A stretch of 64,000 nucleotides of DNA, from the NCBI GenBank assembly GCA_035968315.1, contig JAVYIN010000002.1, positions 124,001-188,000 of the forward strand, in the 5' to 3' direction. Under the pieces are notes generated by a model that was not told the origin of the DNA, did not search any database, and saw only the letters and a program-made list of their open reading frames with translations. How positions within the stretch are numbered: position 1 is the first letter of the stretch; every line of letters begins with the position of its first letter. This DNA is from Nitrospira sp. (GTDB lineage: Bacteria > Nitrospirota > Nitrospiria > Nitrospirales > Nitrospiraceae). The translations under genes were made by a program, and so were the position numbers. This document shows positions 10,462 to 18,957 of this stretch, piece after piece.

Positions 10462-11181
10462 ATGACGGCCCCCGATTCCCCCTCTTCATGTCCACCCCGA
10501 CTCGGCCTCTTCGGCGGCAGTTTCAATCCAATTCACAACGGCCACCTCGCAATCGCGCGACAAACCCATACGCTCCTGGCGCTAGACCGCATCCTATTCA
10601 TTCCAACCGGCGATCCGCCCCATAAACAATCCGGCGCGCTGGCACCGGCCCGGCATCGCTATGAAATGGTGCGCCTGGCAATCACCGGCAATCCCGCATT
10701 TGCGCTCTCCGATATTGAGATTGCACGGCAAGGAAAATCTTACTCCATCGATACCATTCGTGCACTCCAGCCGCAACAACGGCCTGAGACCGCGCTGTTC
10801 TTTATCATCGGCCTTGATGCCTTTATCGATCTACCGACCTGGCGGGAGCCCGAAGCCCTCCTCGACGCCTGCTCCTTCATCGTCATCTCACGGCCTGGGC
10901 AAACCTACCGCGCACTGGCTTCGTTGCCGCTGCTCCCCAAGATCGACGCAGATCAACTGGCCGCACTGGATTCCGGCTTGATCCATCGACTCGATCTCCC
11001 CCTGCCGTCGGGACGCACCCTCATTTGCCTGCCGCTCGCACCCTGTACGATCTCAGCCTCCGATATCCGGCAGCGCGTACAACGCGGCGCGACGCTAGCA
11101 AATTTGTTGCCGCCCCCTGTTGAATCTTATATACTCCAGCATCAGCTGTACCAGGAGGACTACAATCGCACGCACATCTAA
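10462..11181 (+). CDS. nadD: Nicotinate-nucleotide adenylyltransferase
   Basis: NadD joins nicotinate mononucleotide and ATP to form deamido-NAD. The 239-residue protein carries the nucleotidyltransferase signature GGSFNPIHNGHL (H25 and H28) and the C-terminal ISASDIRQRVQ motif that binds ATP phosphates. Its 3' end overlaps the start region of rsfS, as in many bacteria where obgE, proB, nadD and rsfS are adjacent. The NAD gene nadA is elsewhere in the window at 33484. Confidence 0.95.
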   Translation: MTAPDSPSSCPPRLGLFGGSFNPIHNGHLAIARQTHTLLALDRILFIPTGDPPHKQSGALAPARHRYEMVRLAITGNPAFALSDIEIARQGKSYSIDTIRALQPQQRPETALFFIIGLDAFIDLPTWREPEALLDACSFIVISRPGQTYRALASLPLLPKIDADQLAALDSGLIHRLDLPLPSGRTLICLPLAPCTISASDIRQRVQRGATLANLLPPPVESYILQHQLYQEDYNRTHI

Positions 11182-11593
11182 GGCCACCGCCCTTGTCATC
11201 GGAAGGGCGATGCTCGATAAAAAGGCCCTCGATGTCCAGATCCTCCATGTCGCCCCCCTCACGTCGGTGGCCGATTATCTCGTGATCGGGTCGGCGGAAT
11301 CCGACCGGCAAACGCGCGCCATTGCGGACCATATCGACGGGATCATGTCCAGCAAAGGCGACCGGCCGCTGAGCATCGAAGGCCTGTCGTCCGGACAATG
11401 GGTGCTGATGGATTTTGGAGACGTCGTCGCGCATATTTTCCGGCAAGACACGCGCGAACAATATGCGCTGGAACGGCTCTGGAGCGACGCCAAACTGGTG
11501 CCCATCGAAGACGAAGCCCCGGTGCCGGCTCCAATCGCGGCGCCCAAGAAACGCGCCGCCGTGCGGAAACCGCGCGCGAAAAAGTCGGCCTAA
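11165..11593 (+). CDS. rsfS: Ribosomal silencing factor RsfS, unusual start
   Basis: RsfS binds L14 and blocks subunit joining in slow growth. The conserved core (ALDVQILHVAPLTSVADYLVIGSA through FGDVVAHIFRQDTREQYALERLW) is clear, followed by a basic Ala/Lys-rich tail. The start is puzzling. A textbook AGGAGG at 11153-11158 lies six bases before an in-frame ATC at 11165, and no ATG or GTG is suitably placed. An upstream TTG at 11120 has no ribosome-binding site. The ATG at 11210 would remove the first conserved helix. I list ATC as the best-supported start (142 codons), with TTG as the alternative. Confidence 0.8.
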   Translation: MARTSKATALVIGRAMLDKKALDVQILHVAPLTSVADYLVIGSAESDRQTRAIADHIDGIMSSKGDRPLSIEGLSSGQWVLMDFGDVVAHIFRQDTREQYALERLWSDAKLVPIEDEAPVPAPIAAPKKRAAVRKPRAKKSA

Positions 11594-11660
11594 CACTATG
11601 CCGGTCAGTCTTGTCAGACTGGGCCGCATCGATCATTGTTGCGTGACAGGCTGCTAAGCT

Positions 11661-13061
11661 ATGCTCAGACTGCTGCTCACCATCTTCCTCGTCAGCGCCG
11701 GCGTCTTTATCTACAGCTATTTCCGCGAACTCAACCCCGGCACGGTGCTGGTCCGCACGAGTTCGTCCGTCGAGTTTGAACTCAGCCCCGTCACCCTCGC
11801 CCTGATTTCCATGGCCATCGGCGCCGTGATCGTGGCCTTTATCGTCGGCCTGCAGCAAACCGCGCACGCCATCCTCACCTGGCAAAGCACCCGCCTGGTG
11901 CGCCGGAAAGAGAAAGTGGACGCGCTGCACCGGGAAGGCACCCATGCCTTCATGTCCAAGCGGACCGTCGAAGCCATCAGCCTGTTTGAAAAAGCCCTGG
12001 CGATGGACCCCAATCGCGTGGACTCGCTGCTCTGGCTCGGCAATATCTATCGTTCCGAACACAACTTCGCCGAAGCCATTCGGCTGCACCAGCATGCCCA
12101 TCGCATTGACGACCGCAACATCGAAGTCCTGCTGGAACTCGGCAAAGATCTCGAAAAAGCCAAACGCTACGAGGACGCGCTCCTGACCCTTCAGAAGATT
12201 TTGAAGATCGAGCCGGATAACCTGACCGCGCTCATTCGGAAACGCGACTTGCACATCAAGCTGGAAAAGTGGAGCGATGCGCTGGAGATCCAGCACCGCC
12301 TTTTGAAGGCCAACCTCCCGGAGCCGGACAAACAAGCCGAAGCCGAACTGCTCGTCGGGTGCATGTATGAAGTCGGCCGCCAGCTGCTCGAACGGGGCCA
12401 TCCCGACAAAGCCCGCCGGTACTTCCGCGGCGCCATCAAGAAAGACCGCAGCTTCCTGCCCGCCTATATCGGCATGGGGGAAATCCTCATCCATGAAGGG
12501 AAAACCAAGGACGCCGTCGAAATCCTCAAGAAAGTCTACGCGCGCACCAAAAGCGTGATTATTCTCCATCGCCTGGAAGAATTCTTTCTCGAACAAGGCG
12601 AGCCGAGCGAGATCATTCGCGTCTATCAAGAAGCGCTGCAGCAGGACCCGCAAAACCCTGTCCTGCAATTTTATCTGGGCAAGCTCTACTACCGGCTCGA
12701 AATGGTGGACGAGGCCTTCGACGTCCTCTCGACCATCGAAGGGCCGCAGGATCATCTGCTCGACTATCACAAAATCATGGCCAATCTGTACCTGCGCAAA
12801 CAGCACTTCGAGCAGGCCATTGTGGAACTCAAAAAAGCCCTCAACTTCAAGAAGCGCGTGATCGTTCCCTATATCTGCACCCAGTGCCAGCAGGAATCGC
12901 TGGAATGGTCCGGCCGCTGCCGCCGGTGCGCCCGCTGGAACACCCTCACCGCACTCCCCTGGCTCGAAGCCAGCCAACCGTCCGCAGTGCCGGCTGAAGG
13001 CGCGCCTACGGCCCCCACCGTCCCCTATCAGGGCATTGCTTCTCCGTTTGAAACCGTGTAG
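11661..13061 (+). CDS. LapA-LapB-type fusion: membrane anchor, TPR repeats, zinc ribbon
   Basis: LapB (YciM) controls LpxC turnover and lipopolysaccharide synthesis in enterobacteria; LapA (YciS) is its small membrane partner. Here both appear in one 466-residue chain. Two membrane helices at about 2-20 and 45-67 resemble LapA, with the NPGTVLVR-type strand between them. TPR repeats cover about 85-390. A rubredoxin-like zinc ribbon follows with C406, C409, C420 and C423, and then a Pro/Ala-rich tail. A cytoplasmic TPR region anchored in the inner membrane is predicted. It follows rsfS by 67 bases. The LapB role is inferred from architecture. Confidence 0.8.
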   Translation: MLRLLLTIFLVSAGVFIYSYFRELNPGTVLVRTSSSVEFELSPVTLALISMAIGAVIVAFIVGLQQTAHAILTWQSTRLVRRKEKVDALHREGTHAFMSKRTVEAISLFEKALAMDPNRVDSLLWLGNIYRSEHNFAEAIRLHQHAHRIDDRNIEVLLELGKDLEKAKRYEDALLTLQKILKIEPDNLTALIRKRDLHIKLEKWSDALEIQHRLLKANLPEPDKQAEAELLVGCMYEVGRQLLERGHPDKARRYFRGAIKKDRSFLPAYIGMGEILIHEGKTKDAVEILKKVYARTKSVIILHRLEEFFLEQGEPSEIIRVYQEALQQDPQNPVLQFYLGKLYYRLEMVDEAFDVLSTIEGPQDHLLDYHKIMANLYLRKQHFEQAIVELKKALNFKKRVIVPYICTQCQQESLEWSGRCRRCARWNTLTALPWLEASQPSAVPAEGAPTAPTVPYQGIASPFETV

Positions 13062-13138
13062 GTTTTCCCTCGTCTGAGTGCTCAAAACCCTTGTTCCATA
13101 ACCCTCGTGCTCGTGTTCACCACTGAAAGGTGTCCGTC

Positions 13139-14134
13139 ATGACCGACTACATGCAGCTGGCGCACAAAGCCCTCAACGACGAACCGCTCACCAGAGCGGA
13201 ATCGCTGTCCGTGCTGACCGCACCGGACGACGATCTGCTCGCGCTGCTGCATGCCGCCTTTCAAGTCCGCTCGAAATACTTCGGCCGCACCGTCCGCTTG
13301 CAGATGTTGCAGAACGCCAAGAGCGGCGCCTGCCAGGAAGACTGCCACTACTGCTCGCAATCCGCCATTTCGACGGCGCCGATCGAGCGCTATAACTTGC
13401 TCCCGCAGAAACAGATGATGGAGGGCGCCCGCCAGGCCGCCGCCTCAAAGGCCCAGCGCTATTGCATCGTCATCAGCGGACGCAGCCCCTTGGATCGGGA
13501 AATCGATGAAATCGCCGGGGCCGTGCGCTCGATCAAGCAGGAAATCCCGATTCAGATCTGCTGCTCGCTCGGCCTCATGAACGAGGAACAGGCGAAGCGG
13601 CTGAAGGCGGCCGGCGTCGACCGCGTGAACCACAACCTGAACACCAGCGAGGCCTACCACGAGTCGATTTGCACCACCCATACCTTCCAGGACCGGCTCT
13701 CGACCATCAAGAATGCGCGCGCCGCGGGCTTGGAAATCTGCTCAGGCGGAATCGTCGGCATGGGGGAAAGCAACGAAGACCTCATCGACCTGGCCACCGC
13801 CCTGCGCGACGTGAAACCGGACTCGATTCCGTTGAATATGCTCAATCCGGTGGAAGGCACGCCGCTGGAGAACATCGCCGCCCTCACACCGCAACGCTGC
13901 CTCAAAGTCCTCTGCCTCTTCCGCTTCCTGCATCCGCGCACGGAACTCCGCATCGCCGGCGGCCGCGAACACAACCTCCGCAGCCTCCAGCCCCTCTCCC
14001 TCTACCCGGCCGACTCGGTCTTCGTGAATAACTACCTGACGACACCGGGCTCCCCCGCCCCCGAAGTCTGGGGCATGATCGAAGATCTGGGATTCAAGAT
14101 TGAGGTCGATTACCAGCAGCCGGTGGCGAGCTGA
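13139..14134 (+). CDS. bioB: Biotin synthase
   Basis: BioB is a radical-SAM enzyme that inserts sulfur into dethiobiotin. The 331-residue protein binds a 4Fe-4S cluster through C65, C69 and C72 (GACQEDCHYC). Further conserved blocks are ICCSLGLMNEEQ, NLNTSE and the AGGREHNL segment that supplies the [2Fe-2S] arginine. GAAAGG lies before the ATG at 13139; the GTG three codons earlier overlaps that site and is not preferred. No other bio genes are nearby. Confidence 0.96.
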   Translation: MTDYMQLAHKALNDEPLTRAESLSVLTAPDDDLLALLHAAFQVRSKYFGRTVRLQMLQNAKSGACQEDCHYCSQSAISTAPIERYNLLPQKQMMEGARQAAASKAQRYCIVISGRSPLDREIDEIAGAVRSIKQEIPIQICCSLGLMNEEQAKRLKAAGVDRVNHNLNTSEAYHESICTTHTFQDRLSTIKNARAAGLEICSGGIVGMGESNEDLIDLATALRDVKPDSIPLNMLNPVEGTPLENIAALTPQRCLKVLCLFRFLHPRTELRIAGGREHNLRSLQPLSLYPADSVFVNNYLTTPGSPAPEVWGMIEDLGFKIEVDYQQPVAS

Positions 14135-14140
14135 TCGATC

Positions 14141-14169
14141 TTGTAGTCTTTCATCGCTTCGGCTAGCAT
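14141..14169 (+). promoter_or_regulatory. Promoter of the toxin-antitoxin pair, possibly leaderless
   Basis: TTGTAG (14141-14146), 17 bases, TAGCAT (14164-14169). The antitoxin ATG begins only six bases after the -10, at the expected transcription start. No ribosome-binding site precedes the ATG, so a leaderless message is likely. Confidence 0.5.
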
Positions 14170-14175
14170 AGCGCC

Positions 14176-14460
14176 ATGCGATCATCCAACGCAGTGCAAA
14201 AAACTATTCCGGCCACTGAAATCAGGCGTCGAGGACTCTCCGTCATCGACAATGCACTGAAGCGTGGGCCGGTCCACGTCCTCAAAGACAACGAGCCCAC
14301 CTATGTCATCATGGCCGAAGCACAGTACCAGGAATTGGCGGAGCGGTATCGCAAATCATATGTGACCCGAATCAGACGATCGTTACAGGACCTCAAGGAA
14401 GGGCGCATCCGTCGCATCTCGGCCAAAACACTCATCGACGAGCTTCATCTCGAATCCTGA
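14176..14460 (+). CDS. Phd/YefM-like antitoxin
   Basis: A 94-residue protein with the N-terminal arrangement of Phd/YefM antitoxins: TIPATEIRRRGLSVIDNAL, then GPVHVLKDNEPTYVIMAEAQYQEL, which forms the dimeric DNA-binding part. The basic, helical C-terminal half should wrap the toxin. It would neutralise the product of the next gene and repress its own promoter. Its TGA overlaps the toxin ATG by one base. The family call is from sequence pattern; the exact subfamily is uncertain. Confidence 0.75.
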   Translation: MRSSNAVQKTIPATEIRRRGLSVIDNALKRGPVHVLKDNEPTYVIMAEAQYQELAERYRKSYVTRIRRSLQDLKEGRIRRISAKTLIDELHLES

Positions 14461-14735
14461 TGTACACGCTGGCCACCACCAGCTATTTTGATCGACGTGT
14501 GGCCAAGTTCACACAAGCCCACCCAGAACTGAAGAAGCCTCTGGCTAAAGCCCTTAGAGGGCTAGAAGCCGATCCATTTCAGCCACAGTTACGTCTACAT
14601 GCGCTCAAAGGCGAGCTGGAAGGGCTGCATGCCGTCAGCCTGACTCATTCGCATCGCATCACGCTTACCTTGAGAGTGACCAAGAAAGAGATCGTCCTTC
14701 TCGACATCGGAACACATGACGAGATCTACCGATAG
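14460..14735 (+). CDS. RelE/YafQ-like mRNA interferase toxin
   Basis: A 91-residue RelE/ParE-superfamily toxin, close to the YafQ/mRNA-degrading group. Visible features are FDRRVAKFTQAHPELKKPLAKAL, the LHALKGELEGLHAVSLTHSHRITLTL core, and the terminal LLDIGTHDEIY, where catalytic His and Tyr residues usually lie. Such toxins cleave mRNA in the ribosome. It is translationally coupled to the antitoxin by a TGATG overlap. Confidence 0.8.
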   Translation: MYTLATTSYFDRRVAKFTQAHPELKKPLAKALRGLEADPFQPQLRLHALKGELEGLHAVSLTHSHRITLTLRVTKKEIVLLDIGTHDEIYR

Positions 14736-14770
14736 CGAACCGTCCCCATACCGAGGAGCGAGCATTAGCA

Positions 14771-14934
14771 ATGCGATCGCCCAAGAAACAATCTTCGAGC
14801 GCCTTTTCACAAGCCGCCGGACGCGTACTCCGCAGAGCCGCCAAGGTGGCTCGCAAAACCGCCCGCATGCATGGCACGCGATCTATATATGGGAGAACGG
14901 CAAGGTGGTGGCGAAGGAACCGCGAGGTTTGTGA
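14771..14934 (+). pseudogene. Small basic gene broken by a 1-base frameshift
   Basis: The ATG frame from 14771 reads MRSPKKQSSSAFSQAAGRVL and continues RRAAKVARKTARMHGT. After the ACGCGATC at about 14876-14883, the neighbouring frame continues naturally as IYIWENGKVVAKEPRGL to a stop at 14934. A single missing base would explain the break. I recall small proteins joining an AARKTARMHGT-like segment directly to PIYIWENGKVVAKKP, but cannot verify this here. It is either a pseudogene, a sequencing error or a programmed frameshift. Function unknown. Confidence 0.5.
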
Positions 14935-14970
14935 ACGCTCTTGATGTCACAATAAAGACAGACTAACCGA

Positions 14971-17622
14971 TTACTCCTCTCTCAACCCCTCCACCACCGG
15001 TTGCCGCGCCGCCCAGCGGGCGGGGAAATACCCTGCAATCAGGGTGGCGGCAGCTGCCAAGCCGACGGCTTGGGCCAGGGCGCCAAGAGGCAGAACCATC
15101 TGGATCGTCCAACCAAATGACTGTTTGTTGATCACTTTGATGAGCAGCAGGGACAGCAGTCCGCCGCCGACAAGTCCCAGCGCGATACCGACCACACCCA
15201 GATAGACCGCTTCCCACAAGACCAATTGCCTGATTTGCTCCTCACTGCCGCCGATCGCGCGGAGCGTGGCAAACTCGCGCCGACGTTCCAACACAGACGT
15301 CACCAACGTATTCACGATGCCCAGCATGGCGATGATGACGGCGATGGCTTCCAACACATAGGTCAGCAGGAAGGTTCGGTCGAAGATGTCGAGAATCTCC
15401 TTGCGCAACTCGCTATTACTAATGATAAGCGGCGGCAGCGTCCGGTCCTGCGTGTGCTGCAATGCGCCGGCAATCGCCTGCCGGACCTGCTCTCTATCAG
15501 CCCCAGTTTGCAGATAAATCGGAAATACCGTCACATGTTCGTCCTGCCAGAGGGATTGATAGAGGCTGCGATCCATGACCAGTTTCCCGCCGTCAGTCGC
15601 ATAGTCGTAGAACACGGCCACGACGGGGAACGACTTTGCCCCCTGCGGCGTCATGAGTTCCAGCAACTGGCCCTCCTGGATACTCAGCCGGTTGGCCAGT
15701 ACTTCGGACACCACGATGCCCCCGCGCTCGACCGCCTGATTCAACAATTCGGTTGAGTGTCCCTGGCGCACGAGATATTGGCTGCGTCTGGCATGGAGCC
15801 GGAGATCGCGCGAGACAATGGCCACACGTTGCCCTTGCACCTCCACCCGCACATCCCGATAAGTATCGACCTCGGCAATGCCGGGAATCTCAGCCAGCCG
15901 GTCACGCCAGGTTGGCGGCAGGCTCTTCGTCCCGCTCCCGCCATTGGCTTCTCGCAACCAGGTCGATGGCGCGACGACGATATCGGCAATGATCGTCTCG
16001 TTGATCCACAACTCAACGGTATGCCGGAAGCTGCGCACCATGATCAGCACACCGATCATAATGGCCAGCCCCACCATCAACGCGGAGACCGTCACGCCGT
16101 TTCGACCGGGATTTCTGGCCGCATGCTCGACCGCAATGTCGCGCATGGCGCCTTGAACACCGGGAATGCGATTCCGTTGGGGGCTCGGCCTTCGCCAACC
16201 AGTGACACAGCCCGGCGCCAGACACGAGAGTCCGCCAAGCAGACAGAACGTCGCGAGATAGCCCAAGACCGGCACCCCGCCGAGCGGACTGGCCAGGGCT
16301 AAGCACCCTGCCGCCACGAGCAATCCGATCCCGCCCATCGCCAGAATTCCCACGCGCAGTTGCCGGCTGGCTTCATAGTCGCCGGGGGCCAGCGCACGGA
16401 TCGTCGCCGTCCGGCTGGCATCGAGGCTCGGGGCAATGGCCCCGATCATCGACACAAGACAGCCGATCGCCACCCCTTCGAATGAGGCCTGCCACAGCTC
16501 CGCTGAGACTGACCACGCCGCCTCCCCTTGGCTCAACGGCACATAGAGGTCCGATACCGTCCGGCTGACCAGCCCAACCAGCTTCTGCGCCAGCACCACA
16601 CCGCCCAGGCTCCCAACTATCCCGCCGAGCAGCCCGAACAAAGCCGCTTCGACCAGAAAGAGGCCGGCGACGCGGGACTGCGTCATGCCAATTGCGCGAT
16701 AGATCCCGATCTCCCGCCGTCGCTGCGCCACGGCAAAGGCCATCGTGTTGTAGATCAGAAACATGCCCACCAACAGCCCGACCCAGCTCAAGACCGTGAG
16801 ATTGAGCCGGAATGCCCGCACCATCTGCTCGACCTGTTTCGTTCGGCTGGCCGGCCGTTCGACGGTCAGATGCGGCGGCACGGCCGCGCGCACCGCCCGT
16901 GCCACGGCCTCAACGGACGCGTCCGCCTCTGTGATGATGTCGATCCGGTCGAGCCGCCCCACCATGTTGAACAGGACTTGGGCAGCGGCAATGTCCATGA
17001 TCGCGAGATGATCCCACGATGACGCACGATCGGATTGGTCTTGCAGCACCCCGGCGATCTGCACCTGAACTGGGCGCGGACCGATTTGAAGTGCGATCGT
17101 ACTTCCCGCGCCAACCTGCCAATCGGCCGCCAACTTTCGCCCGAGATACACACGGTCGGCGCTCAGCAGATCCTCGATGGGATTCTGGCCTTGTTCCTTG
17201 GAGAGCCGGAATCCCCGGCGCTCGATCTCGGCCAGCAGATCGAGACCCAACACATGAAGCGCGCCGCCGGGCTGCCCCACGGCATCCAACCGCACCGCCG
17301 TCTGCGCCAGCACCGGTGAGGCTGACGCCACGCATGGCACCGCCCGTACCGTTGCGATGAGCTGCTCGTCGATCCCCAAATCTCCCCCTGAGACCTCCAA
17401 CGTCGTCGGTCCGGCGACCGTGACCACCGCCTGCTCAAACGAGTGCAACACTTCGATATTGGCCGTCCGCACCGCCACCGATGCCGCCACGCCCAACGCC
17501 ACGCCCACTACGGTGAGCATGGTCCGAAAGGGCCGTTGCGTCAGATGGACACGCAGCAGCAACGCACAGAGCGTCAGCCAGGCCATCATGCGGCACCACA
17601 TCGTAAGAACATGAGCATTCAC
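14971..17622 (-). CDS. ABC transporter permease, two-domain FtsX/LolC-like
   Basis: An 883-residue inner-membrane permease with duplicated FtsX modules. A membrane helix near 32-50 is followed by a large extracytoplasmic MacB-PCD-like region. A first FtsX bundle starts around 275 (LTVLSWVGLLVGMFLIYNTM). A central helix pair and a second extracytoplasmic region follow, and a final FtsX bundle ends in RQPVVEGLREE. This architecture is typical of predicted lipoprotein or lipid exporters. The likely ATPase partner is at 18954-19652 on the same strand, separated by pyrD and a LuxR-type gene. The start is uncertain: GTG at 17622, with ATGs a few codons inside. Confidence 0.85.
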   Translation of the reverse strand: MNAHVLTMWCRMMAWLTLCALLLRVHLTQRPFRTMLTVVGVALGVAASVAVRTANIEVLHSFEQAVVTVAGPTTLEVSGGDLGIDEQLIATVRAVPCVASASPVLAQTAVRLDAVGQPGGALHVLGLDLLAEIERRGFRLSKEQGQNPIEDLLSADRVYLGRKLAADWQVGAGSTIALQIGPRPVQVQIAGVLQDQSDRASSWDHLAIMDIAAAQVLFNMVGRLDRIDIITEADASVEAVARAVRAAVPPHLTVERPASRTKQVEQMVRAFRLNLTVLSWVGLLVGMFLIYNTMAFAVAQRRREIGIYRAIGMTQSRVAGLFLVEAALFGLLGGIVGSLGGVVLAQKLVGLVSRTVSDLYVPLSQGEAAWSVSAELWQASFEGVAIGCLVSMIGAIAPSLDASRTATIRALAPGDYEASRQLRVGILAMGGIGLLVAAGCLALASPLGGVPVLGYLATFCLLGGLSCLAPGCVTGWRRPSPQRNRIPGVQGAMRDIAVEHAARNPGRNGVTVSALMVGLAIMIGVLIMVRSFRHTVELWINETIIADIVVAPSTWLREANGGSGTKSLPPTWRDRLAEIPGIAEVDTYRDVRVEVQGQRVAIVSRDLRLHARRSQYLVRQGHSTELLNQAVERGGIVVSEVLANRLSIQEGQLLELMTPQGAKSFPVVAVFYDYATDGGKLVMDRSLYQSLWQDEHVTVFPIYLQTGADREQVRQAIAGALQHTQDRTLPPLIISNSELRKEILDIFDRTFLLTYVLEAIAVIIAMLGIVNTLVTSVLERRREFATLRAIGGSEEQIRQLVLWEAVYLGVVGIALGLVGGGLLSLLLIKVINKQSFGWTIQMVLPLGALAQAVGLAAAATLIAGYFPARWAARQPVVEGLREE

Positions 17623-17697
17623 CTACGTATAAACACTATCAGTGAAAACGACTGAGTACGTGCCGATCGAATCCACGTGCAGAAATCGGCAGTTTCG

Positions 17698-17726
17698 TTT
17701 ACAGACATTCATCCCTTTGCTAGATT
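17698..17726 (+). promoter_or_regulatory. Promoter of the LuxR-type regulator
   Basis: TTTACA (17698-17703), 17 bases, TAGATT (17721-17726). The expected transcript starts near 17733 and supports the ATG at 17756. An upstream in-frame start at 17642 would lie outside this transcript. Confidence 0.6.
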
Positions 17727-17755
17727 CTCAGGGAACCCTAGATCGGGAGTACGTT

Positions 17756-18025
17756 ATGGCAAGAAGTCGAGGCAATACCGCACTGCAAATAGACCGGCAC
17801 CCGAAAGTCGAGCTGTCGATTACCCCGCGGCAACGGGAAATTCTCAAAATGGTCGCGCTGGGTCATACCAATCGGGAGATCGCCGAGACGCTCGACATCA
17901 GCATCCGCACCGTCGAGGTGCACCGCTTCAACCTGATGCGGCGATTGAACGTACGGAACGTGGCGCAACTGCTCCGGCAGGCCCTTCAGCAGGGATTGCT
18001 GCCCCGCAACTTCGGCCTCAAGTAA
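17756..18025 (+). CDS. Orphan LuxR-type helix-turn-helix protein
   Basis: An 89-residue protein consisting almost entirely of a LuxR/NarL DNA-binding domain: LSITPRQREILKMVALGHTNREIAETLDISIRTVEVH, followed by a recognition-helix region and a short tail. No receiver or ligand domain is attached. GGGAG precedes the ATG at proper distance, and the promoter fits. It sits convergent with pyrD (two bases apart) and divergent from the permease, so it may control the split ABC transporter; that is inference. Confidence 0.85.
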   Translation: MARSRGNTALQIDRHPKVELSITPRQREILKMVALGHTNREIAETLDISIRTVEVHRFNLMRRLNVRNVAQLLRQALQQGLLPRNFGLK

Positions 18026-18027
18026 CC

Positions 18028-18957
18028 CTACAGCTCCTTCACTTTTCCCCGGCAGTCCGCAATCGAGCCATAGCCCTTCTTCGCCAGTTGAGCGGACAGC
18101 TCCGCTTCCAATCGGCCAAAGGCCCCAAGGCCTTCTTCCACCAGGACTGTGCCGACCTGCACCGCCGACGCCCCGCACAAGAAATGCTCGAACGCATCGA
18201 TGCCATTCATCACGCCTCCGGTGCCGATGATCGGAATCTTCCCTTGAAAAATCTTGTAGAAGGCCCGCACGTTCGCCAGCGCCACCGGCTTGATAATCGT
18301 CCCCCCGAGGCCGCCAAAGCCGCCTTTTGGCTTGATGACGACTTCTTCACGGTCCGGATCGACCACGAGGCCGTTGCCGACCGAGTTAATCATGTTCAGA
18401 AAATCGACCTCGCACCGGCCAATCACCTTCCCCATCACCTCATGATGCGCGGGATCGAAGTAAGGCGGAAGCTTCACGCCCATCGGCACGGTAATGACCT
18501 TGCGCACCCGCTTCAACAGGCGCTCGGAGGCCTCCGGGTCATAGCCGATCTGGGGCTTGCCGGGAATATTCGGACAGGACAGGTTGACTTCGATCAAGTC
18601 GGGCTGCGCCGCGTTGATCACGGCGGCAATGGTCGGAAAGTCGTCCTCGCAGAGCCCCGCCACACTCGCAATCACCGGCTTGCCGAACCGCTTCAACTCG
18701 GGGATCATGTCCGCATAGGCCCGATAGCCGAGATTGGGGAGCCCCATGGAATTGATCGAGCCGCCGGGAAATCCGTAATACCGCGGCTCCGGATTGCCTT
18801 GCCGGGCCTCGACCGTCATCGACTTGGTGACGATGGCCCCGGCGCGCGACCGGCCCAGCGCCTCCAGCTCCTCTCGGGTCACACAGAGCGCCCCGGCCGC
18901 ATTCATGAAACAGCTTGGAAACGTGACCCCCGCAATCGTTGTAGAAAGATCCGTCAT
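18028..18957 (-). CDS. pyrD: Class 1A dihydroorotate dehydrogenase (fumarate-type)
   Basis: An FMN enzyme oxidising dihydroorotate to orotate in pyrimidine synthesis. The 309 residues carry the class 1A features TKSMT (K45), GNPEPRYYGFPGGSINSMGLPN and EVNLSCPNIPGKPQIGYD with catalytic C128. Class 2 enzymes have serine and a membrane helix, which are absent, and no PyrK partner is nearby. Fumarate is therefore the predicted acceptor, by family knowledge. Its ATG overlaps the stop of the ABC ATPase by four bases (ATGA), so the two are translationally coupled. Confidence 0.92.
   Translation of the reverse strand: MTDLSTTIAGVTFPSCFMNAAGALCVTREELEALGRSRAGAIVTKSMTVEARQGNPEPRYYGFPGGSINSMGLPNLGYRAYADMIPELKRFGKPVIASVAGLCEDDFPTIAAVINAAQPDLIEVNLSCPNIPGKPQIGYDPEASERLLKRVRKVITVPMGVKLPPYFDPAHHEVMGKVIGRCEVDFLNMINSVGNGLVVDPDREEVVIKPKGGFGGLGGTIIKPVALANVRAFYKIFQGKIPIIGTGGVMNGIDAFEHFLCGASAVQVGTVLVEEGLGAFGRLEAELSAQLAKKGYGSIADCRGKVKEL

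Noticed and set aside
11343-13085. 580-codon open frame opposite rsfS and the LapAB-like gene
   Set aside because: The plus-strand TPR repeats and zinc ribbon are real; the antisense frame is Phe/Val/Gly/Asp-rich without a motif.
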